Part shown: positions 10,917-24,700 of the stretch, one piece after another
Layout of the letters: every line of letters starts with the position of its first letter
How positions within the stretch are numbered: the stretch's first letter is position 1
Origin: Enoplolaimus lenunculus
Taxonomy: Eukaryota > Nematoda > Enoplea > Enoplida > Thoracostomopsidae
Assembly: GCA_030248215.1 (NCBI GenBank)
Contig: JASANG010003893.1
Location: 1 to 64,000, forward strand
DNA: 64,000 bases
Reading direction: 5' to 3'
Notes under the pieces: model-generated
Database searches by the model: none
Seen by the model: only the letters and a program-made list of their open reading frames with translations
What the model was told of the DNA's origin: nothing
Position numbers and translations under genes: made by a program

Positions 10917-13900
10917 GTAGGCGGTTTTTTTGCGTTAACATGTGCATCGACACACTGCGTATAGACCTCGTTAATGAAATATTACATAAACGACATTATT
11001 TTTGACGACGTTTGATAACCGTACTATTTGTTTGTAGTGTAGGGTTGTGCCCAGAACCGGATGCCAAAAGCTGAAGGAGACAGATGCTAGTGTCAGATTT
11101 TTGGCGTACCGTAGCCGAAGCTAAGTTCTTTGTCCATTTTTTATAAAATTCTGTAGAAGATTACGGCCACAATTTAGGAATTCGAGCACCTAAATCAACC
11201 AAAGCAACTATCGATCGCAACGGCAATTACTCGTTTGGAAACGCGACATCGATGTTTTATACTCCAGCCGCATCGCCGTTCTCAACATTGTCGACATCAA
11301 CAATGGCCATATCTACTGCGTCGACAGCGAACGCATACGACTCGCAAAGCATTGCGTCGTTATCGCAGTACGCGACGCCGCCACTGTCGTCGACCCGCGT
11401 CGATGACGCCACGTTTTCGGCGTCGACACTTGAAAATAACGTCACGCCAATGTCGACAGCAGTGACACCGTTGTCGACGCGATTAGACACAGTGGTGTCG
11501 AGCGGGGTCGCATTGCCGCATTTCGACTCGGATCGTGACGATGATGACGACGATAACGGATCAGGAGAGTCATCGTCTGGTCGAGGATCGGGAGGACAGT
11601 CCGGGCCTGAGAAACAGGTAATGTTGTTGTAAGGATAGCGCTATACTTTTGATTATTATAAAGCCCCCCAACATTATTCGGCACTGTTCGGATTAGCGTT
11701 TTTCCAACGACAGAGCTGAAAAGGTACGCAACCTAGAGTTATTACTTTCAAGCTAGAATTTGTGAAATGAGACTTCAATTCGAATCTGAGAAATTCTCGA
11801 GGCATCAGTCTGACGCTGAGATTGAGACTCCCATCCATGGCATAAGTGGTTCGAAATCAAGCAACAGTATTTTTGTTTTATTTCAGAACGGAATGGATAA
11901 GCATTCAACAGCAGCAATAACTGCGTTGCCGGAGAAAGTAAACGAGTTAGCGAAAGCGTTGGCTGATGCGTTGAGTTCAATCCCGGATTCAAATCGACGT
12001 TTGAATGCTGTGGATGCGTCTGTTCGAACGATGCTAACGTCTTGGTTGGGACAACCGATTACGGTAAGTGTACAGGTGATCGTTCATGAGGGGGTATTTC
12101 AGATTTTCGTGTTTTGGTCTCGTTTTTGCGTCCATAGCATGTAACTGCAGTTGGCGACAGGTAATGAAATTTTGTGTACTTTTATCGCTGGATTGCGTAT
12201 CTCTGAAGAGTGGTTAAGTAGTTAGGCCGTGTATGCTTAGTGTGAACTAACGCAAACATCAACATACGTGGTCGAGCGGCAGGGTGCAAATCGGAACTGG
12301 ATTATACCGGAATCGGAACAGCAAATTTATACCGTAATCGGAATCGGAACTACAAAATTTGTGACTATGCGCATAATTTGTATTAACAAAGTATAATATT
12401 GATTTAGAATGTCTGTTGGCTGGCAACAATTCTCAAAGACGTCGCATGAACAAATTGGCAATAATTTTTGGGTCTGTAAAGCTAAACTACAATTAGTTAT
12501 TGATAAGTTAACACGTCGAAAACAAGTTAATAGATAAATGATGCAGAACATTTATACAACATATTACAAGTAGGCCTAAAATTAAAATGTGAAAATTCCG
12601 ATTCGGATTGATTGTGCAATCGCAATCGGAATTCCGATTGCACCCTGTCGAGCGGTAATGGTAAACATTTTCTAGCTTGGTGAACTCAATTTAATTTACA
12701 GACTCGAGCTTAACTTTCAGTCAGAATTGAAGTAATTCATGTGTGAAAGTGCTAAAGTTACGCTTTCGCTCTTGGATGCACAACTCTTGAAATAATTTTG
12801 GCTATTGGTTGGATTTCGGTTATTTTTGATTGGTGTTTGTGCGTTTTTCAATACATACGGAAAGTGGGGTGTGTTACGCTCTATGAAAATATTTTTAAAG
12901 TGAGATTTTTAAGTACCAACTGAAAATTTTTTTAAAACCTCTAATCAGGGATTTCTAAAGAGGGGTCTCGAACCGTAACTCACTGTATACGCGCTTGTTC
13001 GCAGGACCCAATGCTGCTCCTGCGACAACTATTTTGTTTGTTTCAAAGCTTTTTGCATACACCTCGCTAAGGACCGGATATTGAGCTCTGGATATTAATA
13101 CGCCTTAAAATGTTGCCGGTAGAACGAAAGTGAATTGACCGGTTTCCGCTAAAGTGATTGAACGGTTCCGCAGTCGGGTTTGAATTATCGTTGAGTGTTG
13201 TTATGCCACTATTTTTCAAGATATGAATGTATTCAATTTGAGATTCAATGTTTACAGACGAGATTAGGAGATGTTTACAAGCAGCGGTTGTTGTTTTACA
13301 CGATTCCGTGTTTTGGTTCGTTAACAGAGCAGCCAATACTTATTGGACAAATTTTATTGGGCTTCTTAGCAGTAAACATGATTGCAAAGGACTTGAGGAG
13401 TCATAAGTTTCGTAGACGGCTTTGGGTCTTGCATGCGCATATATATGCTTTTATGGTTCTTACGTACTTGCTAGATTTTTGGGTCGTAATTTTTACCGAC
13501 AGAATTATTGTTTTTAAGGGAAAATCTCATTTAACCATGATTGATAGTATGTATATTACAAGTTAGAGAGGGTTTGGCCGAGTGATGTCCCCATTCCGCA
13601 GCTGTGAACCCACAGTTTATTAGTGCGTTACAATCAGGGTGCGATCGGAATTCCGATTCCGATTAGAATTTTGATTCAAAACAAGTTTCGATCACGATTC
13701 CGAATACACAATCAATCGAAATCGGAATTTCCACATTTTAGTTTTAGGCCTACTTGTTGTGATATGTTGTATAAAAATTCTTCTGCATCATTCATCTATT
13801 AAATTGTTTTCGATAAGTTAATTTGTCAATAATTCATTGTAGTTTAGCTTTACAGAGACAAAAAACGATTGCCAATTTGTTCATGCGACGTTTTTGAGAA

Positions 13901-16900
13901 TTGTTTCAGCCAACAGATACCCTAAATCAATATTATACTTGTTGATACAAATTATCCGCATAGTCACAAAATGTTGCAGTTCCGATTCCGGTATAATTTT
14001 TTGTTCCGATTCCGGTATAATTTTTTGTTCCGATTCCGGTATAATTTTTTGTTCCGATTCCGGTATAATTTTTTGTTCCGATTCCGGTATAATCCTGTTC
14101 CGCTTTGCAGCCTGGTTACAGTATCAAAGTCACCTAAGCCATTAGCTGGATGCAGACAAGACGAGACTCGACTAACCTAAAACCGTTGTGGTTCATTATA
14201 TGTTTTTTGAATTCAAAGTTACAAGTTTTGTCAAAATGAAATTATGCTTTTGAAATATTACCTGTTTGGTTGAGGTTGCAGTGGGATGCTGCTGTACTCG
14301 GTATTTTTTCACCGGATTTTCGGTATTCTCGGAGTCGATATTATTTTTTAATTTCAAAGTTTAACTTGAACTTTTTTGTCGAATTTTTTATTTTGGAACT
14401 ACTTGATTACTAATAGAACAATGCTATCAACAATGAGTATTTTAAATATATTTCCGTTAGAACAGCGCGATATGCATGTTAACCAGGGTGCAATTGGAAT
14501 TACAATTTACCGGAACCGGAATTTAAAAATTATTGGAAACGGAACCGGAAAACGGAAAATACATGTCAACGAAAAATTCATTTTAATCTTGTTTTTGTGT
14601 AATATTATTGGTAAAATAACCCTTAGTTGGAGATAGGTATTCACTTCATCTGCTGTTTTGGATTTTCATAATCCACGGAAGCGAAATCTACCTTCGATGG
14701 TTTATTTTCGGCGATTGTCAAGGTTTGCATACTATGCAAATGAAATTTGATTAATTTATATCGTCATTTTTAGTAAAATATCATTATTTCCACCAACCAA
14801 ATTATAATACCGGAAGTTTTAATTTCGATAAAAATTTACCGGAACCGGAACCGGGAGGTGAAAAAATGCCGGAACCGGAATTCCGGTTGCACCCTGATTG
14901 TTAACATGTTTAGTGATAAATGTTGGAAAATTTCGGACGGTGGTAATAATAATTTAACTGAAATTGTGTTAAACCTAGGGATGTGCCGATTAATCGGCAT
15001 CGGTAATAATCGGCACTTTTCGTGAGTATCGGCATCGGCACTGCAAAAGAATTGTCGATTCTTTGCCAATACTTTTTGCACGTAACAATCAGTTGGAATG
15101 CTATCAATTTCATTTACGGCCGCATACCAGTGTGTCTGCTAGGGAAAATTGTTATTTCTCTTGCGTTTTTGTTTGAAAAACAAAATTGAAATGAACCGTT
15201 CTTATAAAATTATAATAGTTTTTGATGGTCAGAGTTTAAGCGATCATATAATAATGTAATGTAGTATTCTATTTGTTTATTAAGCATGGTTTACTGAAGT
15301 TGGAATCGGCATCGTCATCGGTTCGGTGTCGGCATCGACAAAAATTTTGGTATCGGCACATCCCTAGTTAAACCTTAATGTTCCGGTAGCTCAGTTATCT
15401 GTCATCATTTGGTTCCGGTAGAACATCCGGTATCACTGTTCCGTTCAGGTTCAGAGGTTTCGTTTTTGGTGTTTTTCGATTAGCGGTTGCACGCTGGCTG
15501 ACGACTGCATTGTGAAGTATTTTAAGAAGCTTCGGTATGGAATAAGTGAAACGTAGTTTCAAACACCAGAATCTTGGCTGCGCTTGGCTGTTCTTACGGT
15601 TCGTCCTGTGTCTCGTGTATTTTGATATTCGGCGGCTAATAGTAAACAGATGGGGGTTGGTTGTTAGGTTTGCCGAGTGACGAGGTTACGCGACAATTCA
15701 GTGACGCGAGGCGGTTGTTGATTTATCTGTCGGCTTTGTGTTTATTAACCTCATATGGTTACATACACATATACGTATATATTAAATGCAATATACGTGT
15801 ATATATGTATATATATTAAATACGTAATTGTATAATATGTATTTTATATATATATGTATGGTATGATATAATTATGAGATGACATGTGAAGGTTATGCAA
15901 TAGAACCGCGACACGATAACGCATTTTTGGCATTCCTGAGGGCAGCCACACAGAGTCAGGGGTTGCTGTGTCTTGTGCTTGTGCCTCCCTGGACAGGCGT
16001 TGACCTGATGCCAGTTTTTGATCTGTTACGTGCGTAGGTTGCCAGAATTTTGGCGTTGTATCGAGTCTTTGTTGTGGTTGTTGTACGTGCGGTTTGTTTT
16101 GGTTTGTTTTTGTTATCCGTACTGATGGTTTTAGATGTCATAAATAATTACCGGAACCGGATGTCGTATTTTTTGGCCCATTGTGTATCTAAAAATTCGT
16201 TAAGTTTGGCTTAAACGAAAAATATTTGAAATTTTAAATGTGTTGAAGCGTTAACCAACGTGTTAGTTGAGTTAATCTAAAACGTTAGTTTAATGCTGCT
16301 GGATTAGCTTAAGCTTAAATCAAGTTAGCTTCACCGTTTAGCGAGTAGGCTTTAGCTTATGTGCGTACTACAAACAGACTCAAGCTATATAATCAACATG
16401 GGCTACTAGATTTCAACCAGCAGTGGTTGGCATATCAAGGAATTTATAATTTGTTTCTTAAAGTCAGTTGGATATTGATTCGTTTACCTGGAACTTGTCA
16501 ATAGATCACTGGTTCCGTAAGGTATAACGCATCAAACCATAATGTTTGTTATCCCAAGTGGACCCTGTATATAACACCGTACGCATGGTTTAGCCTTGAT
16601 CGCTACTTAAGTACGGCTTAGTACTTAAGTACGTACTAAGTAATTACTTAACCAATTTGTCGTTTTTAAAAGTGTACTTTATTTAAGGAAATACTTAATT
16701 CGCTGACTAAATTTGATAGATTACAAATTTATCATTCATACAAACTAACCTTAGTCTAATTGAAATTGTAGACTCACGGTGGCTTTTCAATATAAAGAGC
16801 TTACATACGTGGTTTTTAATTTTTTATTGTTTTTACTTAAAAAGTAAAGTAAGTCGACGACTTAAGTAATTTACTAAGTATCACTTAAAGTAAATACTTT

Positions 16901-18408
16901 AGCAAGATTTCAGAAACCCAGCCAATGTACACTTCAAGTATTTTTTAACAGACAAAGCTGGTTTATACAATTAATGTGGAATCTTTACCGTTTGTTACCT
17001 TTGTGTACTCGCGGATGATCCTGTAAAATTAAAATTTCGTCTGAGAAACTCAATTTTTGCCATTGAAACACAAAATTGACCAACGCCAAATCTTCAATGG
17101 AAACTTATCGGATTTAATATTTGATCGGCCGGTGTCTGTACTGGACAGGACTTGTGGACTCTGGTTGGGCGCACCATGGATTTGTTGTTTTCGGATTCAC
17201 TTGGAACAGTTTCATTGTATTTGTCATGTGTAGCACCTGGGCGCAACCGGGAATTCCGGTTCCGGTTGATTCTAATTCCGATCGTTTCCGCCACTCATCC
17301 TGGTAGTCACATATCTGTATGGATAAATGCGGATATCACTAAAGCTGATTAAATGGTGCACGTGGTTGTTGGTGGTGTTGTTGTTGTTGTTGTTGTTGTT
17401 GTTTTTATTGTTATTGCGATTGGTTTTGTTGTTTTGTTTCAAGTGAAATCCATGAAATGACACTTTGAATGTATGTATTTGCATGTATGTGGTTGTTTTT
17501 CAGCTGATAATACAAAAAGTGCTTGTTCTATCCGTTTGGGACCAGTGTCCTGTTTAACTGCAAGGAGTGACATTTTCTGTCATTTGGATAACAATATATA
17601 CGTAGTATATATAAGATGTTTTATATTATATGTATATCGTATATATTTTATATTATATGTATATCGTATATATTTTATATTATATGTATATCGTATATAT
17701 TTTATATTATATGTATATCGTGGTGTATATATATCTGTATCAGGGTGCAACCGGAATTACAATTTACCGCAACCAGAATTTGAAACAATTGCCGGAAGCG
17801 GAACCGGAAAATGAAAAATACATGCCACCGAAAAATTCATTTTAATTTTCTTTTTTGCGATATTATTGGTGAAATAACCCTTAGTTGGAGGTACGTATTC
17901 ACTTTATTTGCTGTATTTTTGACTTTCATAATCCACAGAAGCGAAATCTACCTTCGATGGTTTATTTTTGGCAATTGGCAAGGTTTTCTATTTAAGTTTT
18001 ATCGTCATGTCGGAACCGGAAGGTCAAAAATTTACCGGAACCGGAAGCTCAAAAATTGTTGGAACCGGAAGGTCAAAAATTGTCGGAACCGGAATTCCGG
18101 TTGCACCCAGATATGTACGTATAATATTACATGCAGCTATATGATGCATCTATTTGTATACCCGAAATGTTTATCACCAGTCGTTAAATGTGTCCGAATG
18201 TGTTTATCAAGCATTTCACAGCGTAAGCTTGAAATAATAATTCATGAATTAGCAGAATGGGATCATCATTGCGATCTGTTGGTGCCTTGTTATTTTTTGC
18301 TTGTTGTTTCGTCGTTTTTGTGTGTCGGTTCCTTGTTTTTGAATTTTTCGTTTTTTGTTCGTTCCTTGCTGTCCGTGCATTAGCTTTTGTCAATGAGGTT
18401 GTTGGAGG

Positions 18409-18475
<67 letters not shown>

Positions 18476-18477
18476 GC

Positions 18478-18530
<53 letters not shown>

Positions 18531-18633
18531 GTGTTGTTGGTGTTGTTGTTGTTGTTGTTGTTGTTGTTGCTGGTGTTGTTGTTGGTGTTATTATTGTTGT
18601 TGCTGCTGCTGCTGCTGTTGTTGTTGTTGTTGG

Positions 18634-18673
<40 letters not shown>

Positions 18674-18681
18674 GCTGCTGC

Positions 18682-18733
<52 letters not shown>

Positions 18734-21700
18734 GCTGCTGCTGTTGTTGTTGTTGTTGTTGTTGCTGTTGTTGTTTTCCAATTGCTGGAAAAGGCTTAAA
18801 ATTTTGATGGTTCGTTGTTGTAGAGGTTGCTTGATTGTTGTTTGTTATGTTTGGATGGGAAAGTGTGAATGCCAGGGTTTAAGTATATGATGCCAAGTGA
18901 GATGATGATGATGATGACCTTTTGTTGTGATTTTGGTAAAATGGTAACATGGATTAGTGTGGACACAGTGGGTTTTATGGTGTACTATTTACGTGGACCA
19001 GTATCAGAATTATTTCAGGGTGCTGCAACCGGAATTACAATTTACCGGAACCGGAATTCCGGTTTGCACCCTGGCTGATATATATTGTTGAAAAATGGGA
19101 AGATTCGTAGATTACAATGGGGGCGGGGTGGTCACTGCAGCCGCGGCCACCCCCAACAGAATCTCAACAAAACTTATTTTGGAAATCAGGTTGGTTACCA
19201 GATGTGACCGCAGACAAAATGTGAGGCGCGATGTCAACCAAAACGGGACAAACCGGTTCAAACAAAAACCGCCGACGATTGGAAATGCATCTGGCTTTTT
19301 GCTCGCTTCGGTCGCCAGTTTTTGTGATTATTTCACCTTACCGTGATGCTTTTAATTGCTTCACACGCTACACAGACGTTAAAATAACCGTCAGGGTCCT
19401 AAATGTTAACAAATTTTCTCTCTTCTTGCTACACTCGCTGGCCTATAATTTTACTTTACATAATATAACTCAGCCGCGATGAAGTATTCAAGACCGGTAA
19501 TAGAAACAGTTTTGGACTGAGGTGTGCTGTGTTGCGCCTCGTCTGATAAAACATCTCGATCCACCATTTTGCAACTTTTGTGTGAAACTGTTTTTAGAAA
19601 GGATGTCTTCATAGGCATTAACACGAGCGTGGACTGGGAAAACTTCAAATTAAACGCCGAAAAATTGCGGATCCAATTATACGTTAGGGGGCCACACCCT
19701 TGAGTTTGGGGCGAACCCCCCCACCCCTCTTTGCTCCGGCAGTGGGCTTACTCTACCACAAAGCTAAACTAACGCAGAAAAAAAGCTTCTTTTACAAGTT
19801 TGTATGAACACGAACATGGGACTTGTGTAAGGGTACGGATAGATGGGAGTGGGATTTATCCCCTATGCGATGCCTAATGGGAGTGGGATATATCCCCTAT
19901 GCGATGCCTAATGGGAGTGGGATATATCCCCTATGCGATGCCTAATGGGAGTGGGATATATCCCCTATGCGATGCCTAATGGGAGTGGGATATATCCCCT
20001 ATGCGATGCCTAATGGGAGTGGGATATATCCCCTATGCGATGCCTAATGGGAGTGGGATATATCCCCTATGCGATGCCTAATGGGAGTGGGATATATCCC
20101 CTATGCGATGCCTAATGGGAGTGGGATATATCCCCTATGCGATGCCTAATGGGAGTGGGATATATCCCCTATGCGATGCCTAATGGGAGTGGGATATATC
20201 CCCTATGTGTTGCCTAATGGGAGTGGGATATATCCCCTATGCGATGCCTAATGGGAGTGGGATATATCCCCTATGCGATGCCTAATGGGAGTGGGATATA
20301 TCCCCTATGCGATGCCTAAGTTGCATTCTGAGTGTATCAGGTGTTGATTCGTTTATTGCGGAAAGGTTCAGAAAACCAGGGCAGGATGTGGATTTGTTGC
20401 AGGAAGCGGATATCCGGTTGCGCTCTGAGTGTATCAGTATTTGATTCGTTTATTGCGGAAAGGTTCAGAAAACCAGAGCAGGATGTGGATTTGTTGCAGG
20501 AAGCGGATATCCGGTTGCGCTCTGAGTGTATCAGTAGTTGATTCGGTTATTTGAAAACAAATAGGTAATATATGCGTTGACCAGGGCGTTGCGAGGGTGT
20601 TGGACGTTCGAATGACTGTGCGCAGGCAGATGATATTTTTTCAGGTTTGGGACAGTCGGTCCAGACGTACTCAGGGATCATGTGTAAGTTTAATTGAACT
20701 CAGATTTGTAGCAGCGTTTGTCAGGTGTTTTAATATAAGCCAGTTTTGTGGGGGCTTAAGGATTTGAAAATATACGTCGCTATATACCGCCTACACCAAC
20801 GCAAGCATACAGAATGGAGATAAAAATAAATGGGGTTACATCTTTATGTATATGCAAGATAAACCAGGGTGCAATCGGAATTCCGATTCCGATTAGAATT
20901 CCGATTCAAAACGAGTTCCGATTCCGATTTCGGTTGCACAATTAATCGGAATTGGAATTTCCTCATTTCAGTGTTAGGTCTACTTGTTGCGATATGTTGT
21001 ATAAAAATTCAGCATCGTTTATCTATTTATTTGGTTTCGATAAGTTAACTTATCAATAATTGAATGTAGTTTAGCTTTACAGAGACAAAAAACGATTGCC
21101 AATTTGTTCATGCGACGTTTTTGAGAATTGTTGCCAGCCAACAGACACGCTAAATCTATATTATACTTGTAAATACAAATTATCCGCATAGTCACAAATT
21201 TTGTAGTTCCGATTCCGATTACGGTATAAATTTGCTGTTCCGATTCTGATTCCGGTACAATCCAGTTCCGCTTTGCATCCTGAGATAAACATTGAAGCGA
21301 ATTTTTCAATCGGTGCAGACAAGATAAAAAACTGACAGTCCCGGCGTCCGTAGTAGTAATTTCGACCCGGCATCCGTAGTAGTAATTTCGACCCGGCATC
21401 CGTAGTAGTAATTTCGACCCGGCATCCGTAGTAGTAATTTCGACCCGGCATCCGTAGTAGTAATTTCGACCCGGCATCCGTAGTAGTAATTTCGACCCGG
21501 CATCCGTAGTAGTAATTTCGACCCGGTATCCGTAGTAGTAATTTCGACCCGGCATCCGTAGTAGTAATTTCGACCCGGCATCCGTAGTAGTAGTTTCGAC
21601 CCGGCATCCGTAGTAGTAATTTCGACCCGGCATCCGTAGTAGTAATTTCGACCCGGCATCCGTAGTAGTAGTTTCGACCCGGCATCCGTAGTAGTAGTTT

Positions 21701-24700
21701 CGACCCGGCATCCGTAGTAGTAGTTTCGACCCGGCATCCGTAGTAGTAATTTCGACCCGGCATCCGTAGTAGTAGTTTCGACCCGGCATCCGTAGTAGTA
21801 ATTTCGACCCGGCATCCGTAGTAGTAGTTTCGACCCGGCATCCGTAGTAGTAATTTCGACCCGGCATCCGTAGTAGTAGTTTCGACCCGGCATCCGTAGT
21901 AGTAATTTCGACCCGGCATCCGTAGTAGTAATTTCGACCCGGCATCCGTAGTAGTAATTTCGACCCGGCATCCGTAGTAGTAGTTTCGACCCGGCATCCG
22001 TAGTAGTAGTTTCGACCCGGCATCCGTAGTAGTAGTTTCGACCCGGCATCCGTAGTAGTAATTTCGACCCGGCATCCGTAGTAGTAGTTTCGACCCGGCA
22101 TCCGTAGTAGTAATTTCGACCCGGCATCCGTAGTAGTAGTTTCGACCCGGCATCCGTAGTAGTAATTTCGACCCGGCATCCGTAGTAGTAATTTCGACCC
22201 GGCATCCGTAGTAGTAATTTCGACCCGGCATCCGTAGTAGTAATTTCGACCCGGCATCCGTAGTAGTAATTTCGACTCGGCCTGCTGCGATGACATATGC
22301 AGTTTAGTTATTATTCAAATATGCCACGGGGTTTTTTGAGTTTTAATTTTTGTAATTTATGAGGTTTGGAGGCACGTCCATGTATACGTATGTATGATGA
22401 AATATTATGATTAAGTAGTGATTGGTAGTATTTGATTATGAGATTTATGTATTGTTGGCTGTATTGAGAAGAGTCGTAGGTATGTGTGTGTTTAGGCTAT
22501 GCATTAATTTAGATTTGGTGTTGACAAGAGCATCGGTTCAAGGCTTAACCGGAACGAACCAAATGTTTCATAACTGGAACCGGAATTGACATTGATTGTT
22601 TTGTGGATGTCAACTGTGGTCTGTCAATGGTGTGTTGATTTGAATTGAACGTGTATATATGGGTTGCGCTATACTTTCTTTGCCGTCCGGCACCGTCCGT
22701 CATCCGTACGGCGCCGCCCGTCATCCGTACGGTGCCGATGCAACCGTAACCGGGTTAGGTATGATGGGCAATGTAAAATACAGGGGTTGAGGGGACAGGC
22801 AAAGTGGACCCTCCATCACCTTTGTCAACGTACGAATCTATTGCGGGCTCCTGTTTAAGTCCAACTTGATTGCATCCCGGTTACTATTTTGTTGATTTAG
22901 GGATTTTATGTAATAAATAAACTTAGTTTGTCGTTGTTTATATAGGCATGTGAGATATATAGTGCAGTGTACTGTATGTATGCTAGCAGCATGCGGTCCG
23001 ACACATATCGTCGACGAAAAATGCAGTTGGAGATGCGGGCTGCGTGCCGCAGTGGTGAGGCCCGATGTTTCAGCTGCTTAGTAGAAAGGTCTGCTGTCCC
23101 TCAGTTCCAACCTTGACTGACATGGGGGCTACGCCGTGAGCGCAATGGTAAACTGCCGCGCTATGAACACGGTATCCAGCCGAAAATAGGCTGGACGGTC
23201 AAGGGACGACCTTGTCGAAAATAAGGGCATGTAAGCATGTGAGACATGCTTGTCCGTTATGTGCACATGCAATATAGTGCAGTGCACTGTATGTATGCTA
23301 GCTGGCAGCATACGGTCGACAGATAGTCGACGAAAAATGCAGTTGGAGAGGCGGGCTGTGTGCCGCAGTGGTACAGTGGTCGCATAAGGATCCGTACGCT
23401 GAGAGTTCAATCGCCGCTCCGGGGGCCCGCTTTTCCAGCTGCTTTGTTCAAAGGTCTGATGTCCCGGCTCGTACTTAGACTGACCGTCTAAAGCACTAAT
23501 AGAACGCAACGATGCTTCAGTTGTGGCATTGCGTTTATTTCGATTTTAAGGTGGAACAGATGTTTTGGCAAAGAGAGGTACAAATGTATAAGACTCAAAC
23601 TAGGAATGATATAAATGATAAAATTTAGCTGATTCCTGGTCCAGCTGTAGTTGATTACACTCTCAGCTGGGAGTCGTAAACTTTTAGAGTCGTAACAACT
23701 GGTATGGGGTTGCCAGTATGACGGGCGACGTGGCACACCCTGGAACCGTAGGAGTTGTCGCGGATTTTGGAAAGCGAGAGGGTTATGTTGTATAAAAATT
23801 TCGAGCGTCTTGTGTTTACAGAGGGACTATACGCCAGGGTTTCAAAAGGACTCAACTTTGCCGGAACAGGAACAGGAATTGAATCTCAGTGAAGGAACCG
23901 GAATTTGAAATATTTTTCGTCACCGAATTACAGCTGGACTTTTTAGAAAACTTGGCAAAACTGCTTATGTGAATTTTCAGTGAATTTTCAGCTATTTGAT
24001 AATCAAATTTTGCGAAAACACATCAGATACACTTTATTAGCAAAATCGCACTAATTTCAAAAACACTCGTTTCGAATTAACACCGACCGAAACAGGAATT
24101 CCGGTTGAACCATGCTGTAAGCCGTTTTACAAATATCCCAACCGGACGCTTTGACCCTGAAGCCCCTATCAAACCCTGGCTACGCGGATCGTCACAACGT
24201 TTCTCCAACGTTTATAAACAAATCTACTGGCGCTGTGGCTACGGGTTGTCGACTGTTTGTGACGCGAACTTGTGCGATCTGTTTGGTGTCGGTTAAATTT
24301 TGTTGCAAAAGTTAATTTCCGGTTTGGTCAGATTGTTTTTGTCTTCGTTGAAAAACTCGAGTTGTGATGAAATGGGACTGTTTTGTGTTGTGCAAATCAG
24401 GGATTCAATGTCACCGTTGAATGGTAGCAGCCATGTTTAAGTGCAGGATGTGGATGGTCGTTGAGAGTTTGAACGAGAAAAAGTCGAAATGTTCAAGTTT
24501 GTCCAGGTGCGACCGGATATTAATTTACCGGGTACCGTAACCGCACCGGTAGGTTTATACACCGGATACGGTTATCATTTTTTGCCGGATATATAAACCG
24601 GAATCGGATATCCGGTCGCACCCTGGTTTTGCCGTAGCGTGAGTAGCGGTGTCACCAAGTTAAGCTTGGAGAGTATATAACTTTGTGTTAAACGTTGAAC

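Noticed and set aside
13255-13566. Hydrophobic open frame of about 100 residues after a ttacag acceptor-like site
   Set aside because: It has membrane-like stretches (WVLHAHIYAFMVLTYLLDFW) but no family match, no start codon or onward exon, and splicing it into liprin-beta would end the protein at 13566.
18257-18890. Long poly-Val, poly-Leu and poly-Asn frames on both strands
   Set aside because: They are frames of the (TTG)n microsatellite; no start context, domain or splice structure supports a protein.
19843-22278. CRISPR-like regular repeats
   Set aside because: The 34-bp and 26-bp units are contiguous with no unique spacers, and the host is a eukaryote; they are tandem satellites.
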